64,000 nt of DNA from an uncultured Gammaproteobacteria bacterium (GCA_913064945.1 CAJYAN010000011.1:1-64000); one strand, 5' to 3'; counted from the stretch's first letter, positions 47,100 through 58,330 are shown. The notes: generated by a model not told the origin, from the letters alone. Translations and numbers: made by a program.

Positions 47100-50000
47100 G
47101 CCTCTATCTCCTGAAGTAAATCCTGTAGACAATTTACTTCATTGGTTTCTTTCTGGCTTAATGCCTCACACATCGCCTCGGCACCGGCGATCGTAGTCGT
47201 ATAGGTCACTTTGTGTTGCAAGGCCTTGCTACGGATGGTGGCCGACTCGGCCACGGCCTTTCGACCTTCGGTCGTATTGACGATTAAACGAATTTCATTA
47301 TTCGTTATCATATCGACAATATGTGGCCGACCTTCCGTTACTTTATTGACACGCTCACAATCAAGGCCGGCATCCATGATGATCTTTGCCGTACCGTCGG
47401 TGGCAACTAATTTAAAGCCTAGCACACTCAGCTGCTCTGCCACCGCGGCGATACTCTTTTTGTCCGTGTCGCGCACGCTTAGAAAGGCCTTGCCATTCCT
47501 CGGTAGATTCACACCGGCACCGAGTTGTGATTTGGCAAAGGCCTCACCAAAGCTGCGGCCGACACCCATTACTTCACCGGTGGATTTCATTTCCGGGCCC
47601 AGTTGTGGGTCAATTCCCGGGAACTTGTTAAACGGGAATACCGCTTCTTTCACCGAAAAATAGCCTGGAATGAGTTCGCGGGTAATCCCTTGCTGAACCA
47701 GCGTCTGGCCCACCATACAGCGCGCCGAAATTTTGGCCAGCGGTCGACCTGTTGCCTTGGAGACAAACGGTACAGTGCGCGAGGCGCGAGGATTCACTTC
47801 CAGGACATAAACCGTCTCACCCTGGATGGCGAACTGGGTATTCATCAGGCCGACAACGTTCAGACCCCTGGCCATTTTGCGGATTTGCTCGCGCATCTCA
47901 TCCTGTAATGCTTTTGAGATGCTATAGGGTGGCAGTGAACAGGCGGAGTCACCCGAGTGTACACCGGCCTGTTCGATATGCTGCATGATGCCGCCAATGA
48001 GTACATCCTCGCCATCACAGATGGCATCGACGTCCACTTCGACGGCATCATCTAAAAACCGATCCAGCAATACCGGCGATTCATTCGAGACCTGCACCGC
48101 CTCGTTCATGTAACGCCGTAGTTCATCTTCGCCATAGACGATTTCCATGGCACGTCCACCCAGGACATAGGAAGGACGTACGACCAACGGGTAACCAATC
48201 TCCTCCGCCAGGCGTACCGCATCTTCTTCAGTTCGCGCCGTTCGATTCGGCGGTTGTTTCAGACCCAGTTTTTCGATGAGCTGCTGAAAGCGTTCGCGGT
48301 CTTCTGCCAGATCGATGGAATCAGGTGTCGTGCCAATAATGGGGGCACCGGCTTTTTCCAGGTCACGCGCCAGCTTCAGCGGCGTCTGACCACCATACTG
48401 AACGATCACTCCCCTGGGTTTCTCCAGGTCGATAAGTTCCAGCACGTCTTCGAGCGTCAGCGGTTCGAAGTACAGACGATCAGAGGTATCATAATCCGTG
48501 GAAACTGTCTCCGGATTACAGTTGACCATAATAGTCTCGTAACCATCGTCGCGCATGGCAAAGGCGGCGTGACAACAGCAATAATCAAATTCGATGCCCT
48601 GGCCGATGCGGTTAGGACCGCCACCCAGCACCATAATCTTTTCCCGATTGGTCGGTTGTGCCTCACACTCTTCTTCGTAAGTGGAATACATATAGGCAGT
48701 ACTGGTGGCAAACTCCGCCGCGCAGGTATCGACCCGTTTGTAAACCGGGCGCACGTTATTGTCATGGCGCAACTTGCGGACGGCATGTTCATCGGTACCC
48801 AGTAGCCGGGCCAGACGGCGGTCAGAAAACCCTTTGCGTTTGAGTTTAAACAGACGTTTGGCATCCAGCCCATTAATTCCCTGCTCACGAACCTCCGCTT
48901 CCAGTTGAATCAATTCTTCAATCTGCACCAGGAACCAGGGGTCGATCTTGGTATGGTCATGGATCTCGGCCATGCTCATGCCAAAACGAAAGGCATCGCC
49001 CAGATACCACAGTCGATGTGCGCCGGGGATGCGTAGTTCCTGAATGAGTCTGTCTTTGGCATCTTTTGCCGTCAGGTCCAGAATTTCGTCAAAACCATCC
49101 ACACCGGTTTCCAGACCACGCATGGCCTTTTGCAAAGATTCCTGCTGCGTGCGACCAATCGCCATGACCTCACCCACCGACTTCATTTGTGTCGTCAGGC
49201 GGGCATCCGCCCTCGGAAATTTCTCGAAGGTAAAGCGTGGTACTTTGGTCACCACGTAATCGATACTCGGCTCAAACGATGCCGGCGTGGCCCCGCCGGT
49301 TATCTCGTTTTGCAGTTCATCCAGGGTGTAGCCAATCGCAAGCTTCGCCGCCACTTTGGCAATGGGAAAACCGGTCGCTTTAGACGCCAGTGCCGAGGAA
49401 CGGGAGACACGTGGGTTCATCTCAATAATGATCATGCGACCATTGTCGGGATTAATCGCAAACTGAACATTCGAGCCGCCAGTCTCCACACCGATTTCAC
49501 GTAACACGGCAAGACTGGCATCGCGCATGATTTGATATTCTTTATCGGTCAGGGTCTGTGCCGGGGCGACGGTGATCGAGTCACCGGTATGGACACCCAT
49601 GGGATCCAGATTTTCAATGGAACAAATAATAATGCAGTTGTCCTTGCGATCCCGCACCACTTCCATTTCATATTCTTTCCAACCGAGAATCGATTCCTCG
49701 ATCAACAATTCCCTGGTCGGTGACAGGTCCAGGCCACGCTCGCAAATTTCGACGAACTCATCCTTGTTATAGGCGATACCGCCACCGGAGCCACCCATGG
49801 TAAACGAGGGCCGGATTATGGTCGGATAACCGACCTGTGCCTGGACCTGAAAGGCCTCTTCCAGACTATGCGCGACGGCCGAGCGCGGCATATCCAGACC
49901 AATCTTGATCATCGCGGTACGAAATTTATCGCGGTCTTCGGCCTTGTCGATGGCCTCACGCTTGGCGCCAATCATCTCGACGCCATACTTTTCCAGCACA

Positions 50001-50317
50001 CCTTCACGATCCAGGTCCAGGGCACAGTTCAGCGCCGTCTGCCCCCCCATGGTGGGCAGCAGGACATCGGGACGTTCTTTTTCAATAATTTTAGCGACGG
50101 TCTGCCAGCGGATAGGTTCGATATACGTCGCATCGGCCATTTCCGGGTCAGTCATAATCGTCGCCGGGTTGGAGTTGACCAGAATGACGCGGTAACCCTC
50201 TTCCTTCAGCGCCTTACAGGCCTGTGCCCCGGAGTAGTCAAACTCACAGGCCTGACCAATGACAATCGGGCCGGCACCAATAATCAGGATACTTTTTATG
50301 TCGGTTCTTTTAGGCAT
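47096..50317 (-). CDS. carB: Carbamoyl-phosphate synthase large subunit
   Basis: The 1073-residue enzyme makes carbamoyl phosphate for arginine and pyrimidine synthesis. It has two homologous halves, each with a preATP-grasp and an ATP-grasp domain ([18 protein letters not shown] in the first, [17 protein letters not shown] in the second). A C-terminal MGS-like allosteric domain ([19 protein letters not shown]) binds regulators such as UMP and ornithine in E. coli. Its stop overlaps greA; it starts 88 bases after carA. Confidence 0.98.
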   Translation of the reverse strand: MPKRTDIKSILIIGAGPIVIGQACEFDYSGAQACKALKEEGYRVILVNSNPATIMTDPEMADATYIEPIRWQTVAKIIEKERPDVLLPTMGGQTALNCALDLDREGVLEKYGVEMIGAKREAIDKAEDRDKFRTAMIKIGLDMPRSAVAHSLEEAFQVQAQVGYPTIIRPSFTMGGSGGGIAYNKDEFVEICERGLDLSPTRELLIEESILGWKEYEMEVVRDRKDNCIIICSIENLDPMGVHTGDSITVAPAQTLTDKEYQIMRDASLAVLREIGVETGGSNVQFAINPDNGRMIIIEMNPRVSRSSALASKATGFPIAKVAAKLAIGYTLDELQNEITGGATPASFEPSIDYVVTKVPRFTFEKFPRADARLTTQMKSVGEVMAIGRTQQESLQKAMRGLETGVDGFDEILDLTAKDAKDRLIQELRIPGAHRLWYLGDAFRFGMSMAEIHDHTKIDPWFLVQIEELIQLEAEVREQGINGLDAKRLFKLKRKGFSDRRLARLLGTDEHAVRKLRHDNNVRPVYKRVDTCAAEFATSTAYMYSTYEEECEAQPTNREKIMVLGGGPNRIGQGIEFDYCCCHAAFAMRDDGYETIMVNCNPETVSTDYDTSDRLYFEPLTLEDVLELIDLEKPRGVIVQYGGQTPLKLARDLEKAGAPIIGTTPDSIDLAEDRERFQQLIEKLGLKQPPNRTARTEEDAVRLAEEIGYPLVVRPSYVLGGRAMEIVYGEDELRRYMNEAVQVSNESPVLLDRFLDDAVEVDVDAICDGEDVLIGGIMQHIEQAGVHSGDSACSLPPYSISKALQDEMREQIRKMARGLNVVGLMNTQFAIQGETVYVLEVNPRASRTVPFVSKATGRPLAKISARCMVGQTLVQQGITRELIPGYFSVKEAVFPFNKFPGIDPQLGPEMKSTGEVMGVGRSFGEAFAKSQLGAGVNLPRNGKAFLSVRDTDKKSIAAVAEQLSVLGFKLVATDGTAKIIMDAGLDCERVNKVTEGRPHIVDMITNNEIRLIVNTTEGRKAVAESATIRSKALQHKVTYTTTIAGAEAMCEALSQKETNEVNCLQDLLQEIEA

Positions 50318-50405
50318 AATTTAACCAGTGTCGAGTAACGCGTGTCGAGTGTCGAGGTTCACTACCTCACTGCATTACCCTGTTGTTAATGTTTCAAAAA
50401 CCTCG

Positions 50406-51563
50406 TTACCCGTTACTTGCACCCCGGCCCTGTTTGATAAGTTCAATGAACTTATCAAACAGTGGCGCGACATCGTGCGGGCCAGGGCTGGCCTCAGGGT
50501 GGCCCTGAAAACTAAACGCCGGGATATCGGTACGTTCAACCCCCTGCAGCGAACCATCGAATAACGATTTGTGCGTGGCGCGCATGTTGGCTGGCAAGGT
50601 AGCTTCATCTACTGCAAAACCGTGATTCTGACTGGTGATCATCACCTGTCGGGTCTGCATGTCCTGGACCGGGTGATTGGCACCATGATGGCCAAACTTC
50701 ATTTTCACGGTTTTGGCACCCGAAGCGAGGGCCAGCAGCTGATGGCCCAGGCAGATGCCAAATATTGGTTTGCCTGAACTGGCAATCTCCTGAATCGCCC
50801 GGATGGCGTAATCGCAGGGCTCCGGGTCTCCCGGGCCATTTGAGAGAAATATACCGTCTGGATCCATCGCCAGGACTTCACTGGCAGGGGTTTTTGCCGG
50901 TACCACGGTAACGAGACAGCCACGATCAACCAGCAGACGCAAAATATTGCGCTTCACACCGAAATCATAGGCGGCTACACGATAAGGCAAATTTTCCTCC
51001 AGCATCGGTGGTGGTAAAGGATGTCCCTCTTCGATGCCCCAACAACCTTCGACCCAGTCATAGGCATGATCGGTGGTGACCTCCTGCGCCAGGTCCATCC
51101 CTTTGATCCCGGCAAATCCTCGGGCAGCCGCCAGCGCGGCGGCCTCATCAGGATTATCGCCGGCAATGAGGCAACCATTTTGCGCGCCCTTTTCACGCAG
51201 AATACGGGTCAGCTTGCGGGTATCAATATCGGCAATGGCCACCACATGACGCCGTGACAGGTAATCCGGCAGGCTTTCACGACAACGCCAACTACTGGCA
51301 ATGGCTGGGAGATCGCGAATGACCAGACCACTGGCAAACAGGTGGCTGGATTCTTCGTCTTCAGGATTAACGCCGACATTACCAATATGGGGGCAGGTCA
51401 GTGTGACGATTTGTTGTGCATAAGAGGGGTCGGTGAGAATTTCCTGATAGCCGGTCATCGCGGTATTAAACACCACCTCGCCCACGCTCTGACCATCGGC
51501 ACCGATGGATTCTCCGTGGAAAACCGTGCCATCTGCCAGGACCAAAATTGCTGATTTTCTCAA
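50406..51563 (-). CDS. carA: Carbamoyl-phosphate synthase small subunit
   Basis: The 385-residue glutamine amidotransferase subunit feeds ammonia to CarB. It has the N-terminal CPSase domain ([17 protein letters not shown]) and the class I GATase triad: Cys in [12 protein letters not shown], and His and Glu in [13 protein letters not shown]. The start is proposed as TTG at 51563: GGAGG lies five bases upstream and it aligns with the family start (M)RKSAILVL. The GTG at 51602 lies inside a terminator hairpin and is rejected. The final codons ([11 protein letters not shown]) form a perfect 33-base palindrome. Confidence 0.97.
   Translation of the reverse strand: MRKSAILVLADGTVFHGESIGADGQSVGEVVFNTAMTGYQEILTDPSYAQQIVTLTCPHIGNVGVNPEDEESSHLFASGLVIRDLPAIASSWRCRESLPDYLSRRHVVAIADIDTRKLTRILREKGAQNGCLIAGDNPDEAAALAAARGFAGIKGMDLAQEVTTDHAYDWVEGCWGIEEGHPLPPPMLEENLPYRVAAYDFGVKRNILRLLVDRGCLVTVVPAKTPASEVLAMDPDGIFLSNGPGDPEPCDYAIRAIQEIASSGKPIFGICLGHQLLALASGAKTVKMKFGHHGANHPVQDMQTRQVMITSQNHGFAVDEATLPANMRATHKSLFDGSLQGVERTDIPAFSFQGHPEASPGPHDVAPLFDKFIELIKQGRGASNG
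50430..50462. repeat. Perfect 33-base palindrome in the 3' end of carA
   Basis: Two 16-base arms, CTGTTTGATAAGTTCA and its exact complement, flank a single central base. It lies 24 bases before the carA stop and could form a strong mRNA hairpin between carA and carB. There is no T-run, so it is not a simple terminator. Confidence 0.9.
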
Positions 51564-51586
51564 GCTGCCCTCCGTATGACGCGTGT

Positions 51587-51617
51587 AAAAAACGGGAGAC
51601 ACCTGTTGGGCTCCCGT
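51587..51617 (-). terminator. Intrinsic terminator in the carAB leader (candidate attenuator)
   Basis: On the minus strand an ACGGGAG/CTCCCGT stem (12-base loop) is followed by six T, about 24 bases before the carA start. A good promoter lies upstream, so the hairpin is inside the leader transcript. Confidence 0.75.
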
Positions 51618-51661
51618 CTGTGAATTTGGATGGCCTGGAGATTTTTGTTCAGACCAAGGGG

Positions 51662-51691
51662 ATCATACAAAAGATCAAGCATACTTGTCCA
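51662..51691 (-). promoter_or_regulatory. Sigma-70 promoter of carAB
   Basis: TGGACA (51686-51691) and TATGAT (51662-51667) match the consensus at five of six positions each and are 18 bases apart. The inferred start point near 51655 lies in a pyrimidine-rich CCCCTT stretch. Confidence 0.6.
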
Positions 51692-51766
51692 TTTTAAGCA
51701 GAAAACGGACTCGCCAGTATCTGCTGCCACATCACAAGTTCAGCTAAATATGGCGTTTTTCAGCAG

Positions 51767-52291
51767 TTACTGCTTCCGGCCATATTTTTTGTTGAGCCAT
51801 TTTCTGAGAAATGCCGGATTATCACAATCCGCTTCATGCGCAGCCTCACATTGTGCAACCCGTGCCGCTGTTTGCGCCTCTAACCGCTTACGCTGCATTT
51901 TATTGCGCTGTTCCTGTGCATTTTTATATGCTTTCTGGCGATTGATTTGCTCCTGGCGCTGTTTTTTTCTCCGCTCCTCGGCCTCAAGTCTCCTTAACCT
52001 GGCCTGCGGGCCGTACTTGCGGTTGTAGGCCTCAGCGGCTCGTTGTGCGTCACTTGAGGAGACCTGAATAAAATACGTATCGTTTTTTCTGTAAAGTCTC
52101 TGTGAGTGTGAACTCGGTCTGTGTTCTCTAGCCGGAGTCTGGCCCTGAGCGCTAGCAGGCATACGGACTTTTTCAGTCTCCAGGGACCGTAGCAAAAGGC
52201 TGGAATAATGCACCTGCCCCTCAGTCTCGTGCCATTGATAGACATTCTCAGCAGCAACCGATGTTACGCACCCCGCAAAGCACAAGTTCAA
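51767..52291 (-). CDS. DUF4124-like periplasmic protein with charged coiled region
   Basis: The roughly 174-residue product has a short hydrophobic leader (LCFAGCVTSVAAE) and then the DUF4124 start ENVYQWHETEGQVHYS. A long Arg/Lys/Glu/Gln-rich helical stretch follows (RLRRLEAEERRKKQRQEQ onwards) and a C-terminal pair of Cys (QCEAAHEADC). The function is unknown. The start is unusual: only TTG is available in frame (52291) without a ribosome binding site. A GTG after a strong GGGGGAG, 17 bases upstream, is in another frame that runs into a stop after six codons. This may be a frameshift in the signal peptide. It follows dapB by 50 bases. Confidence 0.7.
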   Translation of the reverse strand: MNLCFAGCVTSVAAENVYQWHETEGQVHYSSLLLRSLETEKVRMPASAQGQTPAREHRPSSHSQRLYRKNDTYFIQVSSSDAQRAAEAYNRKYGPQARLRRLEAEERRKKQRQEQINRQKAYKNAQEQRNKMQRKRLEAQTAARVAQCEAAHEADCDNPAFLRKWLNKKYGRKQ

Positions 52292-52341
52292 GAGAAAACC
52301 TGCTGCACAGCCTTCTCCCCCTTCAGCGATGATTTACTACT

Positions 52342-53211
<870 letters not shown>

Positions 53212-54354
53212 CTAAGGTTTCATATCTTCAAAGAATTTTTTCACCCCGTCCAGCCAGGAGGTTTCTCGCGGGCTGTGCTTAACACTGTCGCCCTGCATCG
53301 ATTTACCAAATTCTTCGAGTATTTCTTTTTGCTTTTTCGTCAGATTGACCGGCGTCTCGACATCGACTTTACACAATAAGTCACCAGCCTGGCCACTGCG
53401 AACAGACTTGACGCCCTTGCTACGCAAACGGAACAACTTGCCGGATTGTGTTTCAGGAGGAATTTTGAGTTTGACCTTGCCGCCCAGCGTCGGCACCTCC
53501 AGTTCACCACCCAGACCGGCAGTGACAATGTTGATCGGGACTTCACAATAGAGGTCATTACCGTCACGCTTGAAGATCGCATGTGGCTTGACCCGAATCT
53601 GCACATACAGGTCACCGGCCGGTCCGCCATTTTCACCCGCCTCGCCTTCACCAGACAGACGAATACGGTCGCCATTATCCACGCCGGCCGGTACTTTGAC
53701 CGAGAGCGTCTTTTGTTTTTCGACACGGCCATGGCCATGGCACTTGCCACAGGGGCTGTCGATCATCTTGCCGCTACCATGACAGCGTGGACAGGTCTGT
53801 TGCAGGGAAAAGAAACCCTGTTGCATACGCACCTGGCCGTGACCACCACAGGTGCTACAGGTAGTAGCAGAGGTGCCCTTTTTGGCACCACTACCGTCGC
53901 ACTCCTCACAGGTAATCTGCGTTGGCACACGAATATTGACCGAGGTGCCACCTACCGCCTCTTCCAGGGTTAACTCAAGGTTGTATTGCAGGTCAGCACC
54001 GCGGTAAACACGTTCGCGTGAACGACCGCCGCCACCGCCGCCGCCGCCACCAAATATATCGCCAAAGACATCGCCAAAGATGTCGGAGAAACTGGCACCA
54101 CCAGCCGCGCCCCCCATACCCGCCGAGTGATCGACACCGGCATGCCCAAACTGATCATAGGCGGCGCGTTTCTGGGCGTCGCTCAAAACGTCATAGGCCT
54201 CTTTGGCCTCTTTGAACTTGTCTTCTGATTCTTTGCTATCCGGATTACGATCCGGATGATGCTTCATTGCCAGCCGTTTGAAGGCCTTTTTAATATCGGC
54301 TTCGCTGGCATTTTTTGATACCCCGAGAACTTCGTAAAAATCACGCTTAGACAT
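53212..54354 (-). CDS. dnaJ: Chaperone protein DnaJ
   Basis: The 380-residue Hsp40 delivers substrates to DnaK. It has a J domain with HPD ([12 protein letters not shown]), a Gly/Phe linker with a GGGGGGGGG stretch, and four CxxCxGxG zinc repeats ([32 protein letters not shown]). The C-terminal substrate-binding domain follows. The ATG at 54354 gives the usual [12 protein letters not shown] start; another in-frame ATG is two codons upstream. It follows dnaK by 121 bases. Confidence 0.98.
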   Translation of the reverse strand: MSKRDFYEVLGVSKNASEADIKKAFKRLAMKHHPDRNPDSKESEDKFKEAKEAYDVLSDAQKRAAYDQFGHAGVDHSAGMGGAAGGASFSDIFGDVFGDIFGGGGGGGGGRSRERVYRGADLQYNLELTLEEAVGGTSVNIRVPTQITCEECDGSGAKKGTSATTCSTCGGHGQVRMQQGFFSLQQTCPRCHGSGKMIDSPCGKCHGHGRVEKQKTLSVKVPAGVDNGDRIRLSGEGEAGENGGPAGDLYVQIRVKPHAIFKRDGNDLYCEVPINIVTAGLGGELEVPTLGGKVKLKIPPETQSGKLFRLRSKGVKSVRSGQAGDLLCKVDVETPVNLTKKQKEILEEFGKSMQGDSVKHSPRETSWLDGVKKFFEDMKP

Positions 54355-54456
54355 AATCATTTCTGTATCGAGTTGCGAATAAAAAGTTACCTGCCGACAA
54401 ACGACAGAAAACCGCCAATAGCGCTGTTATGCTATTGCCGGTCTGCCTTGTCACGG

Positions 54457-54475
54457 GTAACTCGCGGTGAGTTAC
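54457..54475. repeat. Inverted repeat after dnaK
   Basis: GTAACTC and GAGTTAC are separated by five bases, directly after the dnaK stop. A second hairpin (CAATAGC/GCTATTG) lies at about 54414-54438. Neither has a T-run; they may partly terminate or stabilise the dnaK transcript before dnaJ. Confidence 0.6.
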
Positions 54476-56404
54476 TTATTTTTTATCATCGACTTCTTCG
54501 AATTCGGCATCGACGACATCGTCATTCGCCTTATTCTGCTGCTGACCGGCTTCGGCATCGCCCGCCGCCGCACCTTCAGCGCCACCTTTTTGTGCATACA
54601 GGCGTTCGGCCATTTTCGCCGAGGCTTCTGATAATACCTTGCTCTTGGCTTCAATGGCATCCTTGTCATCGCCTTTGAGTACGGCTTCCAGATCCGTAAT
54701 GGCCGCTTCAATGCTTTCCTTCTCGCCGGACTCCATTTTGTCACCCAGTTCCGTCATTGACTTTCTGGTCGCATGGATTAAGTTTTCCGCCTGGTTACGG
54801 GTGTCGACCATGGCATGGAATTTCTTGTCCTCTTCGGCATGGGCCTCTGCATCCTTGACCATACGATCAATCTCAGCATCATCCAGACCACTGGAGGCCT
54901 TGATTACAATGGATTGCTGCTTACCGGTCGCCTTGTCCTTGGCCGAGACATTTAAAATACCGTTGGCATCGATATCCAGTGAGACCTCGATCTGTGGTGT
55001 ACCACGCGGTGCCGGTGGTATATCGCTCAGGTCAAAACGACCCAGCGACTTGTTGGCATCAGCACGTTCGCGCTCACCCTGCAGTACGTGTACCGTGACG
55101 GCGTTCTGGTTATCGTCCGCCGTTGAGAACACCTGAGTCGCCTTGGTCGGGATGGTGGTGTTTTTCTCGATCAGCTTGGTCATCACGCCACCCAGGGTTT
55201 CGATACCCAGTGACAGCGGCGTAACATCAAGCAGTAAGACGTCTTTGACGTCACCACCGAGAACACCACCCTGAATCGAGGCACCGGCAGCCACGGCTTC
55301 ATCCGGATTCACATCCTTACGTGGCTCTTTGCCAAAGAAGTCTTTGACCGCTTCCTGGACTTTCGGCATACGGGTCTGGCCGCCGACGAGAATGACATCA
55401 TCCACTTCGGAGGCTGACATGCCGGCGTCTTTCAGGGCCATCTTGCAGGGCTCAATCGAACGGGCAATCAGGTCTTCGACCAGCGACTCCAGCTTGGCGC
55501 GTGTCAGCTTCACATTTAAGTGTTTTGGACCTGAGGCATCGGCGGTGACATAAGGTAAATTAATTTCGGTCTGCGACGAGGACGACAGCTCGATCTTGGC
55601 CTTTTCTGCTGCCTCTTTCAGGCGCTGCATTGCCAGTGGATCACCCTTGAGGTCCATTCCCTGATCTTTCTTAAACTCGCCGGCCAGGTAATCAATAATA
55701 CGCATATCAAAGTCTTCACCACCGAGGAACGTGTCCCCGTTAGTTGACAACACTTCGATCTGGTGTTCGCCATCGATGTCGGCAATTTCGATAATCGAGA
55801 TATCGAAGGTACCACCACCCAAATCGTAAACGGCAATCTTGCGATCACCTTCCTTCTTGTCCATACCAAAGGCCAGCGCCGCGGCGGTTGGCTCATTGAT
55901 AATTCGTTTAACTTCCAGGCCGGCAATCTTGCCTGCATCCTTGGTCGCCTGACGCTGGGAATCATTAAAATAAGCGGGAACAGTAATGACTGCCTCGGTG
56001 ACAGGCTCACCCAGATAGTCTTCCGCCGTCTTTTTCATTTTCATCAGGACACGGGCAGAGACTTCTGGTGGTGCCATTTTTTTGCCATTGGCCTCGACCC
56101 AGGCATCGCCGTTGTCGGCCTTGACAATCTTGTAGGCCACCATGTCGATATCTTTCTGCACTTCGGCATCGGTAAACTTGCGACCAATCAGACGTTTGAC
56201 GGCAAACAGTGTATTCGCCGGATTGGTGACTGCCTGGCGCTTGGCCGACTGGCCAACCAGCACTTCATCGTCCTTAGTGAACGCGACAATCGAAGGTGTT
56301 GTACGATCGCCTTCGCTATTTTCAATGACCTTGGGGCTGCCCCCCTCCATGACGGCCACGCAAGAGTTTGTGGTGCCGAGGTCGATGCCGATGATTTTAC
56401 CCAT
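54476..56404 (-). CDS. dnaK: Chaperone protein DnaK (Hsp70)
   Basis: The 642-residue chaperone has an N-terminal ATPase domain ([17 protein letters not shown], the phosphate loop [12 protein letters not shown]), the interdomain linker [18 protein letters not shown], and a substrate-binding domain and lid. It ends in the acidic tail [14 protein letters not shown], typical of Gram-negative DnaK. The ATG at 56404 gives the family start [10 protein letters not shown] with GGAG nine bases upstream. Its neighbours are grpE upstream and dnaJ downstream; a second sigma-32-like promoter lies at the end of grpE. Confidence 0.99.
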   Translation of the reverse strand: MGKIIGIDLGTTNSCVAVMEGGSPKVIENSEGDRTTPSIVAFTKDDEVLVGQSAKRQAVTNPANTLFAVKRLIGRKFTDAEVQKDIDMVAYKIVKADNGDAWVEANGKKMAPPEVSARVLMKMKKTAEDYLGEPVTEAVITVPAYFNDSQRQATKDAGKIAGLEVKRIINEPTAAALAFGMDKKEGDRKIAVYDLGGGTFDISIIEIADIDGEHQIEVLSTNGDTFLGGEDFDMRIIDYLAGEFKKDQGMDLKGDPLAMQRLKEAAEKAKIELSSSSQTEINLPYVTADASGPKHLNVKLTRAKLESLVEDLIARSIEPCKMALKDAGMSASEVDDVILVGGQTRMPKVQEAVKDFFGKEPRKDVNPDEAVAAGASIQGGVLGGDVKDVLLLDVTPLSLGIETLGGVMTKLIEKNTTIPTKATQVFSTADDNQNAVTVHVLQGERERADANKSLGRFDLSDIPPAPRGTPQIEVSLDIDANGILNVSAKDKATGKQQSIVIKASSGLDDAEIDRMVKDAEAHAEEDKKFHAMVDTRNQAENLIHATRKSMTELGDKMESGEKESIEAAITDLEAVLKGDDKDAIEAKSKVLSEASAKMAERLYAQKGGAEGAAAGDAEAGQQQNKANDDVVDAEFEEVDDKK

Positions 56405-56465
56405 GCCTGTATTCTCCAACCGTTAAATTTTACAATGTGTTCAATAAACCTTGTGTTGCTTAGGT

Positions 56466-56493
56466 TAATAGGGACAGATTTTTCAGGTTCAAG
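56466..56493 (-). promoter_or_regulatory. Candidate sigma-32 promoter for dnaK
   Basis: CTTGAA (56488-56493) is a perfect sigma-32 -35 element, followed after 14 bases by CCCTATTA (56466-56473), a partial match to CCCCATnT. It overlaps the grpE stop codon. Confidence 0.45.
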
Positions 56494-57097
56494 CCTGTTC
56501 ATCCATATTTGTGCCTGTTTCTGCCTCGTCAGCCGCCGCCTTGGAGACAACCACCATGGCCGGACGTACCAGGCGGTCATTCAGGGTATAACCCTTTTGT
56601 AAAACATTGATCACCGTGTTCGGCGCCTTATCCGGCACTTCGACCATAGTCATGGCCTGATGTAACTCCGGGTTAAAGGGCTCATCCAGGGGGTCGACGG
56701 TCTTAATGTTGAATTTTGTCAAGGCGGAATCCAGCATACGCAGGGTCATTTCACTACCCTCACGCAGCTTGTCGATATCAGCGGCTTCGTCCTGTGCCGC
56801 GGCCACCCCCATTTCGAGACTGTCTTTGACGGGCAATAACTCCTGAGCGAAACGCTCTAACGCATATTTGTGGGCATTTTCCAGGTCGCGTTCGGCGCGA
56901 CGGCGCATATTGTCCATCTCGGCCTTGGTGCGGACAAAGTGATCCCAGTTTTCTTCCGCCTTGGCCTCGAGGGCTTCAATTTTAGAAGCCAGGTCTTCGA
57001 CACTGGTCTCGGTGGGCTCATCCTGGCTCGTCTCTGCCTGTCCGCTAGTCTCGACAACTTCATCCTGGGGAGGCTGCACCTCGTCTTTTTCACTCAT
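56489..57097 (-). CDS. grpE: Nucleotide exchange factor GrpE
   Basis: The 202-residue co-chaperone releases ADP from DnaK. It has an acidic disordered N-terminus (about 50 residues), a long dimerising helix (SKIEALEAKAEENWDHFVRT) and the C-terminal beta domain (PFNPELHQAMTMVEVPD ... LQKGYTLNDRLVRPAMVVV). The ATG at 57097 with AAGG upstream is preferred; the longer frame starts next to the hrcA stop and is not GrpE-like. A strong sigma-32 promoter lies about 80 bases upstream. Confidence 0.97.
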   Translation of the reverse strand: MSEKDEVQPPQDEVVETSGQAETSQDEPTETSVEDLASKIEALEAKAEENWDHFVRTKAEMDNMRRRAERDLENAHKYALERFAQELLPVKDSLEMGVAAAQDEAADIDKLREGSEMTLRMLDSALTKFNIKTVDPLDEPFNPELHQAMTMVEVPDKAPNTVINVLQKGYTLNDRLVRPAMVVVSKAAADEAETGTNMDEQA

Positions 57098-57174
57098 ACA
57101 AATAACCTTTTCTCTGACGTTTTGAAAATCATTAAGAAGTCTATCGGCACACTGCCGACCCTGAATATTGCTCT

Positions 57175-57203
57175 TATATGGGGTCAATTACTCCGGGCTC
57201 AAG
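57175..57203 (-). promoter_or_regulatory. Sigma-32 heat-shock promoter for grpE-dnaK-dnaJ
   Basis: CTTGAG (57198-57203) is followed after 14 bases by CCCCATATA (57175-57183), a perfect match to the sigma-32 -10 consensus. It overlaps the 3' end of hrcA and leaves a leader of about 70 bases before grpE. Confidence 0.75.
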
Positions 57204-58222
57204 ACTGAACTCAACAAGCGGGCCGTGACATCGACGATCGGAATGACTCGATCATAGGCCATGCGCGTCGGCCCAATCACACCAAGGACGCCAATGATAT
57301 CGTCTTTGGCCCGATAAGGAGCCGTAATCACCGAACAGTCACCGAGGGCCTCGTAGCCAGACTCCTCGCCAATAAAGATTTGAATACCTTCGGCATGAAT
57401 TGACTGATCGAGTAAATGCAAAATATCCTGCTTGGTATTAAAGGCCTCAAACAAGTGCTTGAGTTTATCCACATCACCCATTTCGGCATAACTCATAAGA
57501 TTGGTCTGACCGGCCAGGATAAAATCATCGTTTTTACTGGTCTCCAGCACCTGATCCGCCATTTGAATCGCGGTCATCATCACATTGCGCATATCCTCGC
57601 GCGTCGCCTGCATGGTATTGACCAGACTGGTCCGGATCGCTAATAAGTCCTGACCAGTAAATTCACGGTTGAGATAGTTCGCGGCCTGCTGCAATTCCGA
57701 TTCACTGAAGCTACGTGCCGTCTGTATAACCCGGTTTTGAACCTCCTGTTCATTAATAACAATAATCACCAGTACGCGATTGCTCCCGAGCGGCAGAAAC
57801 TCGACATGCCTTAATTTGATCTGTCCACGCTTTGGCACCGTGACAACCCCGGCCATCCGGGTGAAAGAAGACAACAGGCTGGAGGCATAATTAATAACAT
57901 TTTCAGAGTTTTGGCCAATATTGAACTCCAGTTGCAGCTTGTCGATATCCTTGCTGTGAAGTGGCTTGACCCGCAGCAGGCTATCGACAAACAGGCGATA
58001 CCCCTGCACGGTCGGGATCCGGCCAGCCGAGGTATGTGGTGCCTTGATAAAACCCAGTTCCTCCAGGTCTGACATGACATTGCGGATCGTGGCAGGACTT
58101 AGTCCCAGCTCCATTTCCTTGGCGAGGGTGCGCGAGCCGACCGGCTGACCATCGCGAATATAGCGCTCAACCAGGCACTTGAGTAAGGTTCGTGCACGTT
58201 CATTTATCACCGGTTTTGTCAC
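57188..58222 (-). CDS. hrcA: Heat-inducible transcription repressor HrcA
   Basis: The 344-residue repressor of heat-shock genes binds CIRCE operators and needs GroEL for folding. It has an N-terminal winged helix (RARTLLKCLVERYIRDGQPV, GLSPATIRNVMSDLEELG), a GAF-like domain and the family segments GRIPTVQGYRLFVD and IGPTRMAYDRVIPIVD. The GTG at 58222 is chosen because it gives the family start (VTKPVINERAR); a GTG at 58276 would lie inside the CIRCE operator. It is the first gene of hrcA-grpE-dnaK-dnaJ. Confidence 0.96.
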   Translation of the reverse strand: MTKPVINERARTLLKCLVERYIRDGQPVGSRTLAKEMELGLSPATIRNVMSDLEELGFIKAPHTSAGRIPTVQGYRLFVDSLLRVKPLHSKDIDKLQLEFNIGQNSENVINYASSLLSSFTRMAGVVTVPKRGQIKLRHVEFLPLGSNRVLVIIVINEQEVQNRVIQTARSFSESELQQAANYLNREFTGQDLLAIRTSLVNTMQATREDMRNVMMTAIQMADQVLETSKNDDFILAGQTNLMSYAEMGDVDKLKHLFEAFNTKQDILHLLDQSIHAEGIQIFIGEESGYEALGDCSVITAPYRAKDDIIGVLGVIGPTRMAYDRVIPIVDVTARLLSSVLSPE

Positions 58223-58269
58223 GACGTTACTGCTCTCAATAATTGGAAAGAGGACCCTGGAGCGAAATA

Positions 58270-58296
58270 TTGGCACTCACCATAATGGAGTGCCAG
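58270..58296. promoter_or_regulatory. CIRCE operator (HrcA binding site)
   Basis: TTGGCACTC, nine bases, GAGTGCCAG: the two nine-base arms are complementary at eight positions and match the CIRCE consensus TTAGCACTC-N9-GAGTGCTAA with two changes per arm or fewer. It lies 48 bases before hrcA, just downstream of its promoter. Confidence 0.88.
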
Positions 58297-58300
58297 ACGA

Positions 58301-58330
58301 AAAGTAGCAAGGCTCTCGAAACAGTGTCAA
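58301..58330 (-). promoter_or_regulatory. Sigma-70 promoter of hrcA
   Basis: A perfect TTGACA (58325-58330) is followed after 18 bases by TACTTT (58301-58306). The start point would fall at the edge of the CIRCE operator, so HrcA binding should block it. Confidence 0.6.

Noticed and set aside
55763-56602. 279-residue frame antisense to dnaK
   Set aside because: Long open frames opposite dnaK are a well-known artefact of its codon use and have caused false annotations; no independent signal is seen here.
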